Below are positions 18,648 through 26,019 of a stretch of DNA of 33,092 nucleotides, in pieces. Numbering within the stretch: the first letter of the stretch is position 1; each line of letters opens with the position of its first letter. The notes under the pieces are model-generated. The model was not told the DNA's origin and searched no databases. It saw only the letters and a list, made by a program, of their open reading frames with translations. The translations under genes and the position numbers were made by a program. This DNA comes from Betaproteobacteria bacterium. Its GTDB lineage: Bacteria > Pseudomonadota > Gammaproteobacteria > Burkholderiales > SG8-41. The DNA lies in NCBI GenBank assembly GCA_023266235.1, contig JAHFRL010000042.1:1-33092 (forward strand). The letters run 5' to 3'.

Positions 18648-18719
18648 CAGTGACCAAGTGATTAGGTGATTCAGTTATTGGGTACTTAATCACTCAATTA
18701 CTCAATCACCTAATCACTC
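18648..18719. repeat. Octamer tract forming a long inverted repeat
   Basis: Nine consecutive 8-mers run through the coaX-SPOR gap: AAGTGATT-like units on the left, AATCACTC-like units on the right. The 15-nt arm at 18657-18671 is exactly complementary to 18704-18718, and the pairing extends to 22 of 24 positions (18657-18680 with 18695-18718). No T-run follows. Confidence 0.9.
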
Positions 18720-18774
18720 ATTCCATCGGCATTTATCTGCGGCTGCTGGTTGATTTAGGAACTATGGCGCAACC

Positions 18775-19455
18775 ATGAGACTGCTGTTTCTGATACTGCT
18801 GCTGGCGAACGTCGCCGCGTTCGGCTATGTCCGCTACGCGGAGAGCCGCGCCGGCGCCGACGCGCAGATCGGGCTGCTGCAGATCAGCCCCGACAAGGTG
18901 AAACTGCTGAGTCCGGGGCGGCAGCCGCCCGCTGAACGCAAAGACACGGCCGCTGCGACGGCGTCGCAACCGCAGCCGTCGCTGGTGTGCCTCGAGTGGG
19001 GCGGCTTCACGGCGGACGATGTGGCGCGCGCCGCCGCTGCGCTCGGCAAGTTCGAACTCGGCGACAAGCTGTCGCAGAGGGAAACGAGCGAAGCCTATTG
19101 GGTTTATATCCCGCCGCTCAAGACCAAAGCCGAGGCCGACAAGAAAATGGGGGAGTTGAAAGCGCTCGGCATCAGCGATTTCAACGTGATGCAGGGCAGC
19201 GACCAAGGGCGGTTCGCGATTTCGCTCGGTGTGTTCAAGACCGAGGAGAACGCGCATAACTACCTTGCACAACTCAAGCAGAAGGGCGTGCGCTCGGCGG
19301 TGGTCGTGCCGCGCGGGGCGGCCAGCAGCACGTTCGTGATCCGCGACCCGGGCGACGCAATCGCGGTGAAAATAGCCGGGCTGAAACCGGAGTTTCCCGC
19401 GGCGCAGCTCAAGGCGACCGCCTGCGCCGATGCCGCGCAGGCGAAGAACCAGTGA
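18775..19455 (+). CDS. SPOR-domain inner-membrane protein
   Basis: 226 residues. A single N-terminal transmembrane anchor (residues 2-19) is followed by a Pro/Ala/Gln linker (about 45-70). A SPOR domain lies at about 107-180 (YWVYIPPLKTKAEADKKMGELKALG, then GRFAISLGVFKTEENAHNYL). SPOR domains bind denuded peptidoglycan glycan strands, typically at the division septum, so a periplasmic envelope role is likely. It is smaller than FtsN and follows coaX, where many betaproteobacteria carry such a gene. A C-terminal segment (about 181-226) has no recognised motif. The ATG directly follows a repeat-rich spacer. Confidence 0.87.
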   Translation: MRLLFLILLLANVAAFGYVRYAESRAGADAQIGLLQISPDKVKLLSPGRQPPAERKDTAAATASQPQPSLVCLEWGGFTADDVARAAAALGKFELGDKLSQRETSEAYWVYIPPLKTKAEADKKMGELKALGISDFNVMQGSDQGRFAISLGVFKTEENAHNYLAQLKQKGVRSAVVVPRGAASSTFVIRDPGDAIAVKIAGLKPEFPAAQLKATACADAAQAKNQ

Positions 19456-19468
19456 AGCGGTAATGGGG

Positions 19469-19500
19469 AATCGGTCAAACACTCATCATTCATCACTCCT
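19469..19500. repeat. Heptamer tract at a convergent gene junction
   Basis: G-rich units (GGTAATG, GGGAATC) are followed by three C-rich 7-mers (CACTCAT, CATTCAT, CACTCCT at 19480-19500). The last units encode the final four residues and stop codon of the minus-strand adenylyltransferase gene. Confidence 0.75.
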
Positions 19501-19974
19501 TATTTTGGCCAGCGTCGCGCTGGTCGAGTAATCGCGGATGAACGGGATCGAGTGCACGGCGCCGCCCCAGCTCCTGACGTCCGGGCTGCCGACAATTTTG
19601 TCAGGCGTCCAGTCGCCGCCTTTCACCAGCACATCGGGCCTGACCAGCCGTATCAATGCCAGCGGTGTGTCGTCATCAAACCAGGTCACCAGGCTCGCGG
19701 ATTCGAGCGCGGCGACGAGCGCCATGCGGTCGGCGAGCGGGTTGATCGGGCGGTCCGGGCCTTTGCCCAGGCGCCTGACCGAGGCATCGGTGTTGACGGC
19801 GACGAGCAGGCTCGCGCCGAGCGCACGTGCCTGCGCGAGATAGCTCGCATGACCGCGGTGCAGAATGTCGAACACGCCGTTGGTGAATATCAGCGGCCGC
19901 GGCAGTTGCGCGAGGCGCGCCGCGAGCTGTGCGGGCGCGCAGAGCTTGGATTCGAAGGCGGGAGCGGGGTGCAC
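19486..19974 (-). CDS. rfaE2: D-glycero-beta-D-manno-heptose 1-phosphate adenylyltransferase
   Basis: Nucleotidyltransferase that makes ADP-heptose for the lipopolysaccharide inner core; stand-alone counterpart of the HldE C-terminal domain, about 162 residues. Motifs: FTNGVFDILHRGH with HRGH at 39-42, KGGDW at 118-122 and DYSTSA at 148-153. I choose GTG 19974 because the conserved part begins at ESKLCAPAQLA; an in-frame ATG at 20058 would add 28 atypical residues. No good ribosome site is visible for either. The last residues RSDE and the stop come from a heptamer tract. A gmhA-like isomerase on the same strand at 21200-21790 supports a heptose role. Confidence 0.9.
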   Translation of the reverse strand: MHPAPAFESKLCAPAQLAARLAQLPRPLIFTNGVFDILHRGHASYLAQARALGASLLVAVNTDASVRRLGKGPDRPINPLADRMALVAALESASLVTWFDDDTPLALIRLVRPDVLVKGGDWTPDKIVGSPDVRSWGGAVHSIPFIRDYSTSATLAKIRSDE

Positions 19975-20162
19975 GCTGCAAGTGTAACGCCGCCACCGGC
20001 GACGCTCCAAATGCGGCGGGAGCGGCAGGTCACTCCGCAGCGCCAGGACCGGCGCCAACGGGCCGGGGCATGCGACAAGCGGCCACTGGCGGAGTTTTCA
20101 CAGTGGTTGCGCAGTTCGCGTAAACTTGTCGTGCAAACACAATTCCCGAAAGAGGATTACGC

Positions 20163-20534
20163 ATGAGCGCAGGAATGGCAAGCGACGAAGTGACGGACAT
20201 GATTGCCCACATCGAAATGCACCGCCAGGAAATGCAAAAGGAGGCCGGTCTCGCGGCGGCGTGCAATGAGGCGCTCCGCAAGCTGCACGAACTGCTTGAA
20301 CAGGAGAGGCAGCAACTGCAGCTACACGGCCCGGACACGGTACATCCGGCGAACATCGAAGCCGTGACCCTCCACATCAACCGGGTCAAGCAATTGGCCG
20401 GCGCCGGGGGCCAGAAATCAATGGCCAGAAACGCGCGTCCGCGGCAGCAGAGGCAAGCATCACGGCCGGGCGGTCCGCGCAATCCCGCCAGAAATAAAGG
20501 CCGCCGGACGATGGGACGACGCGGCGATCGTTAG
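20163..20534 (+). CDS. Small alpha-helical protein with Arg-rich tail, unknown function
   Basis: 123 residues from ATG 20163, with AGAGGA about 8 nt upstream. Residues about 8-80 are predicted helical and coiled-coil-like, with charged and Leu heptads (MIAHIEMHRQEMQKEAGL, RKLHELLEQERQQLQL). Residues about 85-123 are basic and disordered (RPRQQRQ, NKGRRTMGRRGDR), suggesting nucleic-acid or membrane contact. No signal peptide or recognised domain. It is divergent from the heptose adenylyltransferase gene and convergent with dolP. I do not recognise a family. Confidence 0.7.
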   Translation: MSAGMASDEVTDMIAHIEMHRQEMQKEAGLAAACNEALRKLHELLEQERQQLQLHGPDTVHPANIEAVTLHINRVKQLAGAGGQKSMARNARPRQQRQASRPGGPRNPARNKGRRTMGRRGDR

Positions 20535-20632
20535 CCGGGTTGGCCGGCTGTCGGGATCCCCCCGCTAAGCCCGGGACAGGCCCTGCGACGGGCTCAGGAC
20601 AAGCGTGGCGGCGCGGCGGCTCTGCTCCTGAC

Positions 20633-21199
20633 TTAGTCCAGGTACTCAAACAACCTCACGACCTTCTGCACGCCACCGGTTGTGCGCGCGATCCCGGTCG
20701 CGTCGTCAGCTTCCTTGCGCTTGACCAATCCCAGCAGATACACCGTGCTGGATTCGGTAACAACCTTGACGTGGATCGGGTTGAATTTCTGCTGATCCAC
20801 AAAGCGCGCTTTGACTTTCGATGTCAGGTAAGAGTCATTGCCGCGCGCCGACAGCGAGCTGTTGCCGGCAATGGCGATCTCATTGTAGATGCCACGTACG
20901 TTCTCGACCGCACGCGCGATCTTCCCGATCTCGGCCTTGGTCGCCGTGTCGGGCGCCTCGCCGGTCAGCAGCACCATGCGGCTGTAGCTGGTGATGTTGA
21001 TGTGCGGGTCCTTGAACTTGTCGCCGATGCGGTTCGCGGCTTTCACTTCGATACCCTGATCCTCGGTCACGGTGCCGACCGTGCGGCGGTCTTCGGCGAC
21101 CATGATCGCAGTGCCGGCCCCGCCTACCGCGGCCGCGACGCAGCCATAGAGCACGGGAATGATGATGACGAGCAAAGCAAGCAGACGCAGTTTATTCAT
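20633..21199 (-). CDS. dolP: BON-domain outer-membrane lipoprotein (DolP/YraP-like)
   Basis: 188 residues. The lipobox VLYGC puts the acylated cysteine at residue 20. Two BON domains follow (about 45-113 and 122-188), as in E. coli DolP (191 residues), which supports outer-membrane integrity. Its ATG directly abuts the stop codon of the upstream isomerase gene (TAAATG), with GGAG just before, so translation is probably coupled. It is the last gene of a four-gene minus-strand cluster in the same order as E. coli lpoA-yraN-diaA-yraP. Confidence 0.92.
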   Translation of the reverse strand: MNKLRLLALLVIIIPVLYGCVAAAVGGAGTAIMVAEDRRTVGTVTEDQGIEVKAANRIGDKFKDPHINITSYSRMVLLTGEAPDTATKAEIGKIARAVENVRGIYNEIAIAGNSSLSARGNDSYLTSKVKARFVDQQKFNPIHVKVVTESSTVYLLGLVKRKEADDATGIARTTGGVQKVVRLFEYLD

Positions 21200-21790
21200 T
21201 TACTCCACCCCCAGTAGTAGACAATCAATCGCATCGCACAGGCAATGCAACGTGAGCAAGTGCACTTCCTGAATGCGCGCCGTGCTTTGCGCCGGCACGC
21301 AGATATGGATGTCCGAAGACTGCAGGATCTCGGGCAGTTTGCCGCCGTTCTTGCCGGTCAGCGCCACCACACCCATGCCGTTTTCGTGCGCGGCGAGCAC
21401 CGCCGCCAGCACGTTCTTCGAATTGCCGCTGGTCGAGATCGCGAGCAGCAAATCGTTTTTGTGTCCGAGCGCGCGCACCTGCTTCGAGAACACCTGATCG
21501 TAGTCGTAATCGTTGGCGATCGAGGTCAGCGTCGAAGTGTCGGTGGTGAGCGCGATCGCCGCCAGTCCCGGCCGCTCCATTTCGAAGCGGTTCAGGAGCT
21601 CCGCCGCGAAATGCTGCGAGTCGGCAGCCGAACCGCCGTTGCCGCACGCCAGTATCTTGCCGTCGAGCCTCAGGCACTGCACCATGCGCTCGGCCGCGGC
21701 CGCGATCGGCCCCGCCAGCGCGTCCATGCTCTGCAGTTTGAGGTGCGCGCTTTCCGAAAAGTTCTCGCTGATGCGGTTGATCAAATCCAT
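21200..21790 (-). CDS. gmhA: SIS-domain phosphoheptose isomerase (GmhA/DiaA family)
   Basis: 196 residues, single SIS domain. GmhA converts sedoheptulose 7-phosphate to heptose 7-phosphate; DiaA is a paralogue that binds DnaA. The genomic slot (between yraN and dolP) and N-terminus ([21 protein letters not shown]) are DiaA-like. However, the two residues needed for isomerase catalysis are kept: Glu64 in QHFAAEL, aligned to E. coli GmhA Glu65, and His182 in [11 protein letters not shown], aligned to His180. E. coli DiaA has Ser and Asn there. Phosphate-site [11 protein letters not shown] (50-60) and STSGNS (119-124) are intact. I prefer an active isomerase, possibly with a DiaA role too. Confidence 0.88.
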   Translation of the reverse strand: MDLINRISENFSESAHLKLQSMDALAGPIAAAAERMVQCLRLDGKILACGNGGSAADSQHFAAELLNRFEMERPGLAAIALTTDTSTLTSIANDYDYDQVFSKQVRALGHKNDLLLAISTSGNSKNVLAAVLAAHENGMGVVALTGKNGGKLPEILQSSDIHICVPAQSTARIQEVHLLTLHCLCDAIDCLLLGVE

Positions 21791-21826
21791 TTTCGGGCCT
21801 GTTGAACCCGGAAATTATCGCACAAA

Positions 21827-22168
21827 TCACTCCCCGAACGCGTTTTTGATCCATTCCACCGAGCGGTCGGCGCCGCTGACGAGCAGCGCGTCGAAGCGGC
21901 ACGCCGGCATGCGCGTCGTGCCGGCGAGGTAGTGACGCGCCGCGCGCGTGAGCTTGCCGCGCTTGGCGGCGGTGATGCTTGCCGCCGCGCCGCCGAAGCT
22001 ATTGCTCGAGCGCATGCGCACTTCGACGAACACCAGCGTCTTGCCGTCGCGTGCGATCAGGTCGATTTCGCCGAAGCGGCAACGGTAGTTGCGCGCGACG
22101 AGCTCAAGCCCCTGCTGCTGCAGGAATGCGGCAGCGATGTTCTCGGCGTGCCGGCCGCGCTGGCTCAT
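21827..22168 (-). CDS. yraN: UPF0102 (YraN) family nuclease-like protein
   Basis: 113 residues from ATG 22168; its first base overlaps the lpoA stop (TGATG), arguing for coupling. A TTG one codon earlier is possible. The endonuclease-like fold motif is present: GEIDLIARDG at 33-42 and FVEVRMR at 47-53, giving an Asp-Glu-x-(Arg) PD-(D/E)xK-style active site with Arg in place of the usual Lys. Biological function of the family is not established. Position between lpoA and the isomerase matches the conserved proteobacterial cluster. Confidence 0.92.
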   Translation of the reverse strand: MSQRGRHAENIAAAFLQQQGLELVARNYRCRFGEIDLIARDGKTLVFVEVRMRSSNSFGGAAASITAAKRGKLTRAARHYLAGTTRMPACRFDALLVSGADRSVEWIKNAFGE

Positions 22169-23259
22169 CAACGGGTTTCGCCGAGAATGACGGTCTTGCC
22201 GTCGACGTATTGCGCCGCGGTGAGCTCGCGTACGAACTGCTGATCGCGCGTCAAGCGGATGCGGCCGGTCACGCCATCGAGCGCAGGGTCGCGGTTCAAC
22301 CGCAACAACTCGAGTCCGATGCGAAACGCATCGATGCCGAGCGCATACAAGCGGTCAATGTCGATCGCGTCGCCGAACTGTGGACGCGGGTAAACCATCA
22401 CCGCCGGATGGTCGGGCTGCAACAGCCACGGCATGTCGACGAAGCGCACCTGGTTGAGATCGTGCGCGGCAAGGGCGTCGGCGCTGCCGGCATTGACCTG
22501 CGATGTCGCGTAAAGCGCGAGTATATTACCAAGGTACGGTCGCACGGTGCGGGCACGCGCGAAGTCGAGCGCGAGGAAAACCATGTCGGCGACGCCGAGA
22601 TTCGATGCCTGGCGCAGCTTGCTCAAGCTGGCCTGGTCGGCGCCAAAACCGAATTCGGCAACGGTAATGCCGCCGAGGCGCGCGAATTCCTCGAGAAACG
22701 CCTGGCGCATACGCTTGCCGAGCGGCGTGCCGTCGCTCACCACGAACGCGTTGCGGCGGCCGTCATGGAACGCGAACTGCGCGATCTGGCGCGCCTCGGG
22801 CTCGATGTTGAGGCCAAACAAATACATGCGCGCCGGCTGCGGCAAGTGCGGCTCGAGAGTATTGAGCGCGAGCGTCGGCACGGTCACGAGAGTGCTCGCG
22901 GCCAGCGCGGCGACACCGTTGCGCGTCAACGGCCCGACCACGATCTGCGCGCCGGACTCGATCGCCTGTTCGTAAATCGTCAACACGTTGAGCGTGTCTT
23001 CGTTGACGGAATAAATCCGGATCGGGGGGACGTTTCCCCCGGCCATCTTGGCGGCAGCGACGAATCCCTGCCGTACGGCGTCGGCGTGGCGGCTGAACGA
23101 AGGTGAGCTCAGCGGCAGGATCAGCGCAACGTGCGGCGTGCGCGTTACCGCTTCAGCCGCCCGCGCGACGTTGGTGGTAAAGCTGGCGACAGCCCCGTAT
23201 AGTATCGCCGAGAGGAAAATCAGGGCGGCACTCAAGCGATGGATGGGACAGCGCATCAT
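22168..23259 (-). CDS. lpoA: Penicillin-binding protein activator, LpoA/LppC-type C-terminal domain only
   Basis: 363 residues with the periplasmic-binding-protein fold of LppC/YraM (VALILPLSSPSFSRHADAVRQGF, AQIVVGPLTRNGVAAL, YATSQVNAG, DMPWLLQPD). LpoA activates PBP1A from the outer membrane in E. coli, where it has about 680 residues. Here the N-terminal TPR-like half is absent. The signal region reads FLSAILYGAVASF: Ala replaces the lipobox Cys, so it may be soluble or signal-anchored rather than lipidated. Start ATG 23259 or the adjacent ATG 23256; it overlaps the divergent rsmI start by about 20 bp, so the promoters lie within each other's coding regions. Confidence 0.87.
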   Translation of the reverse strand: MMRCPIHRLSAALIFLSAILYGAVASFTTNVARAAEAVTRTPHVALILPLSSPSFSRHADAVRQGFVAAAKMAGGNVPPIRIYSVNEDTLNVLTIYEQAIESGAQIVVGPLTRNGVAALAASTLVTVPTLALNTLEPHLPQPARMYLFGLNIEPEARQIAQFAFHDGRRNAFVVSDGTPLGKRMRQAFLEEFARLGGITVAEFGFGADQASLSKLRQASNLGVADMVFLALDFARARTVRPYLGNILALYATSQVNAGSADALAAHDLNQVRFVDMPWLLQPDHPAVMVYPRPQFGDAIDIDRLYALGIDAFRIGLELLRLNRDPALDGVTGRIRLTRDQQFVRELTAAQYVDGKTVILGETR

Positions 23260-24117
23260 GAGCAGGCGGGAGTGGAACGGCCTTCATTATATGTAGTCGC
23301 GACACCGATTGGAAACCTCGCCGATATCACGCTGCGCGCGCTCGAAGTGCTGAAGCGCGTCGACGCGATTGCCGCCGAGGACACCCGTATCACGGCGCGG
23401 CTGCTCAGGCACTACGGCATAGGCGCGCCGCTGATTGCATTGCACGAGCACAACGAGCGGAGCGCGGCGCAGAAAATCCTGCAGCTGCTCGCGCACGGCA
23501 AGTCGGTCGCGCTGGTGAGCGACGCCGGCACGCCGGCGATTTCCGATCCCGGCGCGATCGCGGTTGCGCTGGTGCGCGCGGCCGGCCATCCGGTGGTGCC
23601 GCTGCCCGGTGCGAATGCCGCGCTGTGCGCGCTATCGGCCGCCGGCACTTTGGCTCAGCATTTTTTGTTTTACGGTTTTTTGCCGCCGCCGGCCGCCGCG
23701 CGCAGGCGCGAGCTTGCGGTATTGAAGACGCTGCCTTATCTGCTGGTGTTTTACGAAGCGCCGCATCGCGTCATCGCGAGCGTCACCGACATGGCGGCGG
23801 CATTCGGCGACGGGCGTGCCATCACCATCGCGCGCGAGCTCACCAAGCTGTTCGAGACCATTCACACCTGCCGGCTCGGGGAGGCGGCGGCATGGCTCGC
23901 CGCCGATGCCAATCGCATCAAAGGCGAATTCGTGCTGCTGGTCGAGGGCGCGGCGGAAGCAAGCGCCATGGATGCCGGCGCGGCGCGGCGCGTGCTCGAA
24001 ATCCTGCTGCGCGAGCTGCCGCTCAAGCAGGCGGTCAAGCTCGCAGCGGCAATCACCGGCGCCAGAAAAAACGGCGTTTACGGGCTGGCGCTGAGGATGA
24101 GGAAAGAAGGTAAATAG
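23239..24117 (+). CDS. rsmI: 16S rRNA (cytidine1402-2'-O)-methyltransferase
   Basis: SAM-dependent tetrapyrrole-methylase-fold enzyme that 2'-O-methylates C1402 in the ribosomal decoding centre, about 292 residues (E. coli 286). Motifs: YVVATPIGNLADITLRALE near the start, AAEDTR, SDAGTPAISDPG and PLPGANA. The start is uncertain: ATG 23239 overlaps lpoA, whereas GTG 23272 has AGGCGGGA just upstream and gives a length closer to the family. The C-terminal residues RMRKEGK and the stop lie in a heptamer tract. The partner enzyme RsmH, which N4-methylates the same nucleotide, is encoded at 28121-29053 in this window. Confidence 0.94.
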   Translation: MDGTAHHEQAGVERPSLYVVATPIGNLADITLRALEVLKRVDAIAAEDTRITARLLRHYGIGAPLIALHEHNERSAAQKILQLLAHGKSVALVSDAGTPAISDPGAIAVALVRAAGHPVVPLPGANAALCALSAAGTLAQHFLFYGFLPPPAAARRRELAVLKTLPYLLVFYEAPHRVIASVTDMAAAFGDGRAITIARELTKLFETIHTCRLGEAAAWLAADANRIKGEFVLLVEGAAEASAMDAGAARRVLEILLRELPLKQAVKLAAAITGARKNGVYGLALRMRKEGK

Positions 24118-24190
24118 GGAATGGGGAACAGGAAAGGCCGGCTGACGGCCCCTTTCACAAGTCATCATTTACCATTTACTATTCACCATT
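24091..24190. repeat. Heptamer tract between rsmI and pyrC
   Basis: A G-rich arm with period 7 (units like TGGGGAA) runs from the last rsmI codons to about 24135. A C-rich arm of four clear 7-mers (CATCATT, TACCATT, TACTATT, CACCATT; 24163-24190) ends 15 nt before the pyrC ATG. The same orientation, C-rich arm towards the start codon, is seen upstream of the SDR gene. Confidence 0.85.
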
Positions 24191-24205
24191 CACGAAAGAA
24201 CAACC

Positions 24206-25237
24206 ATGAGCCGAGTCACCATTGCACGTCCCGACGACTGGCATCTGCATTTGCGCGACGGCGATTATCTGCGCGCGGTGCTGCCGGATAGCGCACGCCG
24301 TTTCGCACGCGCGATCGTGATGCCGAACCTCAAGCCGCCGGTGACGACCACCGAAATGGCGCTCGGCTACCGCGAGCGCATACTGTCGGCGCTGCCGGAC
24401 GGCATGAAATTCGAGCCGCTGATGACGTTGTACCTCACCGACGGCACCACGGGCGGCGAGATCCGGCGCGCCAAGGCAAGCGGCGCGGTGCATGCCGTCA
24501 AATACTATCCGGCCGGCGCCACCACCAATTCCGAATCCGGCGTCACCGAATTGAGCAAGCGCGAAGACGCGCTGGCCGCGATGGAAGAATGCGGCTTGCC
24601 GCTCTTGGTGCACGGCGAGGTCACCTTTCCGAATGTCGATATCTTCGACCGCGAAAAAATTTTCATCGGTCGCGTGCTGATCCCGGTGCTGCAGAAATTT
24701 TCCAAGCTGCGCGTCGTGTTCGAGCACATCACAACCAAGGAGGCAGTGCGCTTCGTGCTGGCATCGCCGCCGCGCGTCGCCGCGACGATCACCGCGCATC
24801 ATCTGCTGCTCAACCGCAATGCGTTGTTCGCGGGCGGCATCCGCCCGCATCACTACTGCCTGCCGGTATTGAAGCGCGAGGAAGACCGCCAGGCGCTGAT
24901 CCAGGCCGCGGTGAGCGGGAATTCCAAATTTTTCCTCGGCACCGACAGCGCGCCGCATGCGCGTCACACCAAGGAAGCCGCGTGCGGTTGCGCCGGCATG
25001 TACACCGCGCACGCCGGCATCGAGCTCTATGCCGAAATCTTCGGTGCCTGCGACGCGCTCGACAGGCTCGAGGGCTTCGCCAGCAGTTTCGGCCCGAATT
25101 TTTATGCCCTGCCACGCAACCGGGACCAGATCACGCTGGTGAAAGAGATGTGGAGCGTGCCGAAAGAGCTGCCGTTCCACAAGGACACGCTGGTGCCTTT
25201 TCGCGCCGGCGGCACGGTAAGCTGGCGCATGTTGTAA
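24206..25237 (+). CDS. pyrC: Dihydroorotase, E. coli PyrC type
   Basis: Zinc amidohydrolase closing carbamoyl-aspartate to dihydroorotate in pyrimidine synthesis, 343 residues. All binuclear-centre residues are visible: His13 and His15 (WHLHLRDGD), carboxylated Lys99 ([13 protein letters not shown]), His136 (VHGEV), His174 (FEHITT) and Asp247 (GTDSAPH), each three less than the E. coli numbering. Substrate residues Arg17 and Asn41 are also present. ATG 24206 has only a weak GAAAGAA upstream, next to a heptamer tract. A strong intrinsic terminator follows four nucleotides after the stop, so it ends its transcript. Confidence 0.97.
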   Translation: MSRVTIARPDDWHLHLRDGDYLRAVLPDSARRFARAIVMPNLKPPVTTTEMALGYRERILSALPDGMKFEPLMTLYLTDGTTGGEIRRAKASGAVHAVKYYPAGATTNSESGVTELSKREDALAAMEECGLPLLVHGEVTFPNVDIFDREKIFIGRVLIPVLQKFSKLRVVFEHITTKEAVRFVLASPPRVAATITAHHLLLNRNALFAGGIRPHHYCLPVLKREEDRQALIQAAVSGNSKFFLGTDSAPHARHTKEAACGCAGMYTAHAGIELYAEIFGACDALDRLEGFASSFGPNFYALPRNRDQITLVKEMWSVPKELPFHKDTLVPFRAGGTVSWRML

Positions 25238-25240
25238 TAA

Positions 25241-25269
25241 AAAGCCCCGCATTGCACGGGGCTTTTTTT
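25241..25269 (+). terminator. Intrinsic terminator after pyrC
   Basis: A 9-bp perfect stem (AAAGCCCCG at 25241-25249 with CGGGGCTTT at 25257-25265), a 7-nt loop, then a continuing T-run to 25269. The A-run on the left makes it plausible as a bidirectional terminator. Confidence 0.93.
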
Positions 25270-25541
25270 GCCACTGCCGGTGGCGGTGCTGCAGCGCCGT
25301 AGTTACGGCGCACTCATGACACTTGCGTGTCGATTCACGTCAGGTGATCTCCATTGTCGTCGCGATACTACCTCCTGTTGCTACGAGAAACCGGTGCACG
25401 GTGCGCGAGTCAAACCGCAAATTTATCATACTCCGACTATTTGACCCCGCGCTTTTAAATTAGTGCCAACATGCCATTATGGGCTGCTGCGGCGCAGAAA
25501 ATCCAGCAAAAACACCGGCAACAAAGGCGCTGCCCGGCGCG

Positions 25542-25550
25542 TGATAAAAT
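25542..25550 (+). promoter_or_regulatory. Extended -10 promoter of rnpB
   Basis: TG-A-TAAAAT (25542-25550) has the extended TGn element and a near-consensus -10 hexamer, ending 6 nt before the predicted 5' end of RNase P RNA (25557). No consensus -35 is found at 16-18 bp, as expected for extended -10 promoters. Confidence 0.65.
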
Positions 25551-25556
25551 GATCGC

Positions 25557-25930
25557 GGGAGTTGGCCAGACAGTCGCTGTCGGCGCCGCAGGGTGCCAAT
25601 AGAGGAAAGTCCGGGCTCCACAGGGTAGGGTGACGGCTAACGACCGTCCGCCGCGAGGCGAGGAACAGGGCCACAGAGAACGAACCGCCGATGGCCGCAA
25701 GGCACAGGCAAGGGTGCAAAGGTGCGGTAAGAGCGCACCGCGTTCACGGTAACGCGAACGGCATGGCAACCTCCACCCGGAGCAACACCAAATAGGCAAG
25801 CGATGACGTGACCCACCGAGCTTGCGGGTAGGTGGCTAGAGCGTGCGGGCAACCGCGCGTCGAGAGGAATGACTGTCACGGGAGCGCAAGCTCCCGACAG
25901 AACCCGGCTTATCGGCTGACTCCCACTCCT
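25557..25930 (+). ncRNA. rnpB: RNase P RNA, class A
   Basis: Catalytic RNA that removes tRNA 5' leaders. The ends pair as helix P1: GGGAGTTGGCC (25557-25567) with GGCTGACTCCC (25914-25924), 11 bp including two G-U pairs. Conserved blocks appear in order: CCAGACAGTCGC, the P4 strand GAGGAAAGTCCGGGCTCC, GGGTGACGGCTAACG, ACAGAGAACGAACCGCCGATGG, GGTGCGGTAAGAGCGCACCG, CCACCCGGAGCAACACCAAATAGG and ACAGAACCCGGCTTATCGG. Length, about 370 nt, is normal for class A. The exact 3' end is approximate. Apparent small coding frames over this span are artefacts. Confidence 0.97.
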
Positions 25931-26019
25931 GACAATTACCTGCGCCGGTTGTATGTCGGTAGCGCAGCGTGCAATACAGCGGTTCGCCGGATTGAACACT
26001 ATTTGAAAAGAGCGCGAAG

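Noticed and set aside
20568..20594. Hairpin AGCCCG...CGGGCT as terminator between the coiled-coil gene and dolP
   Set aside because: Only a 6-bp stem with a 15-nt loop and no T-run in either direction.
25455..25999. Open frames overlapping the RNase P RNA
   Set aside because: The region has the full set of conserved RNase P RNA blocks and P1 pairing; the translations are arginine/proline-rich noise.
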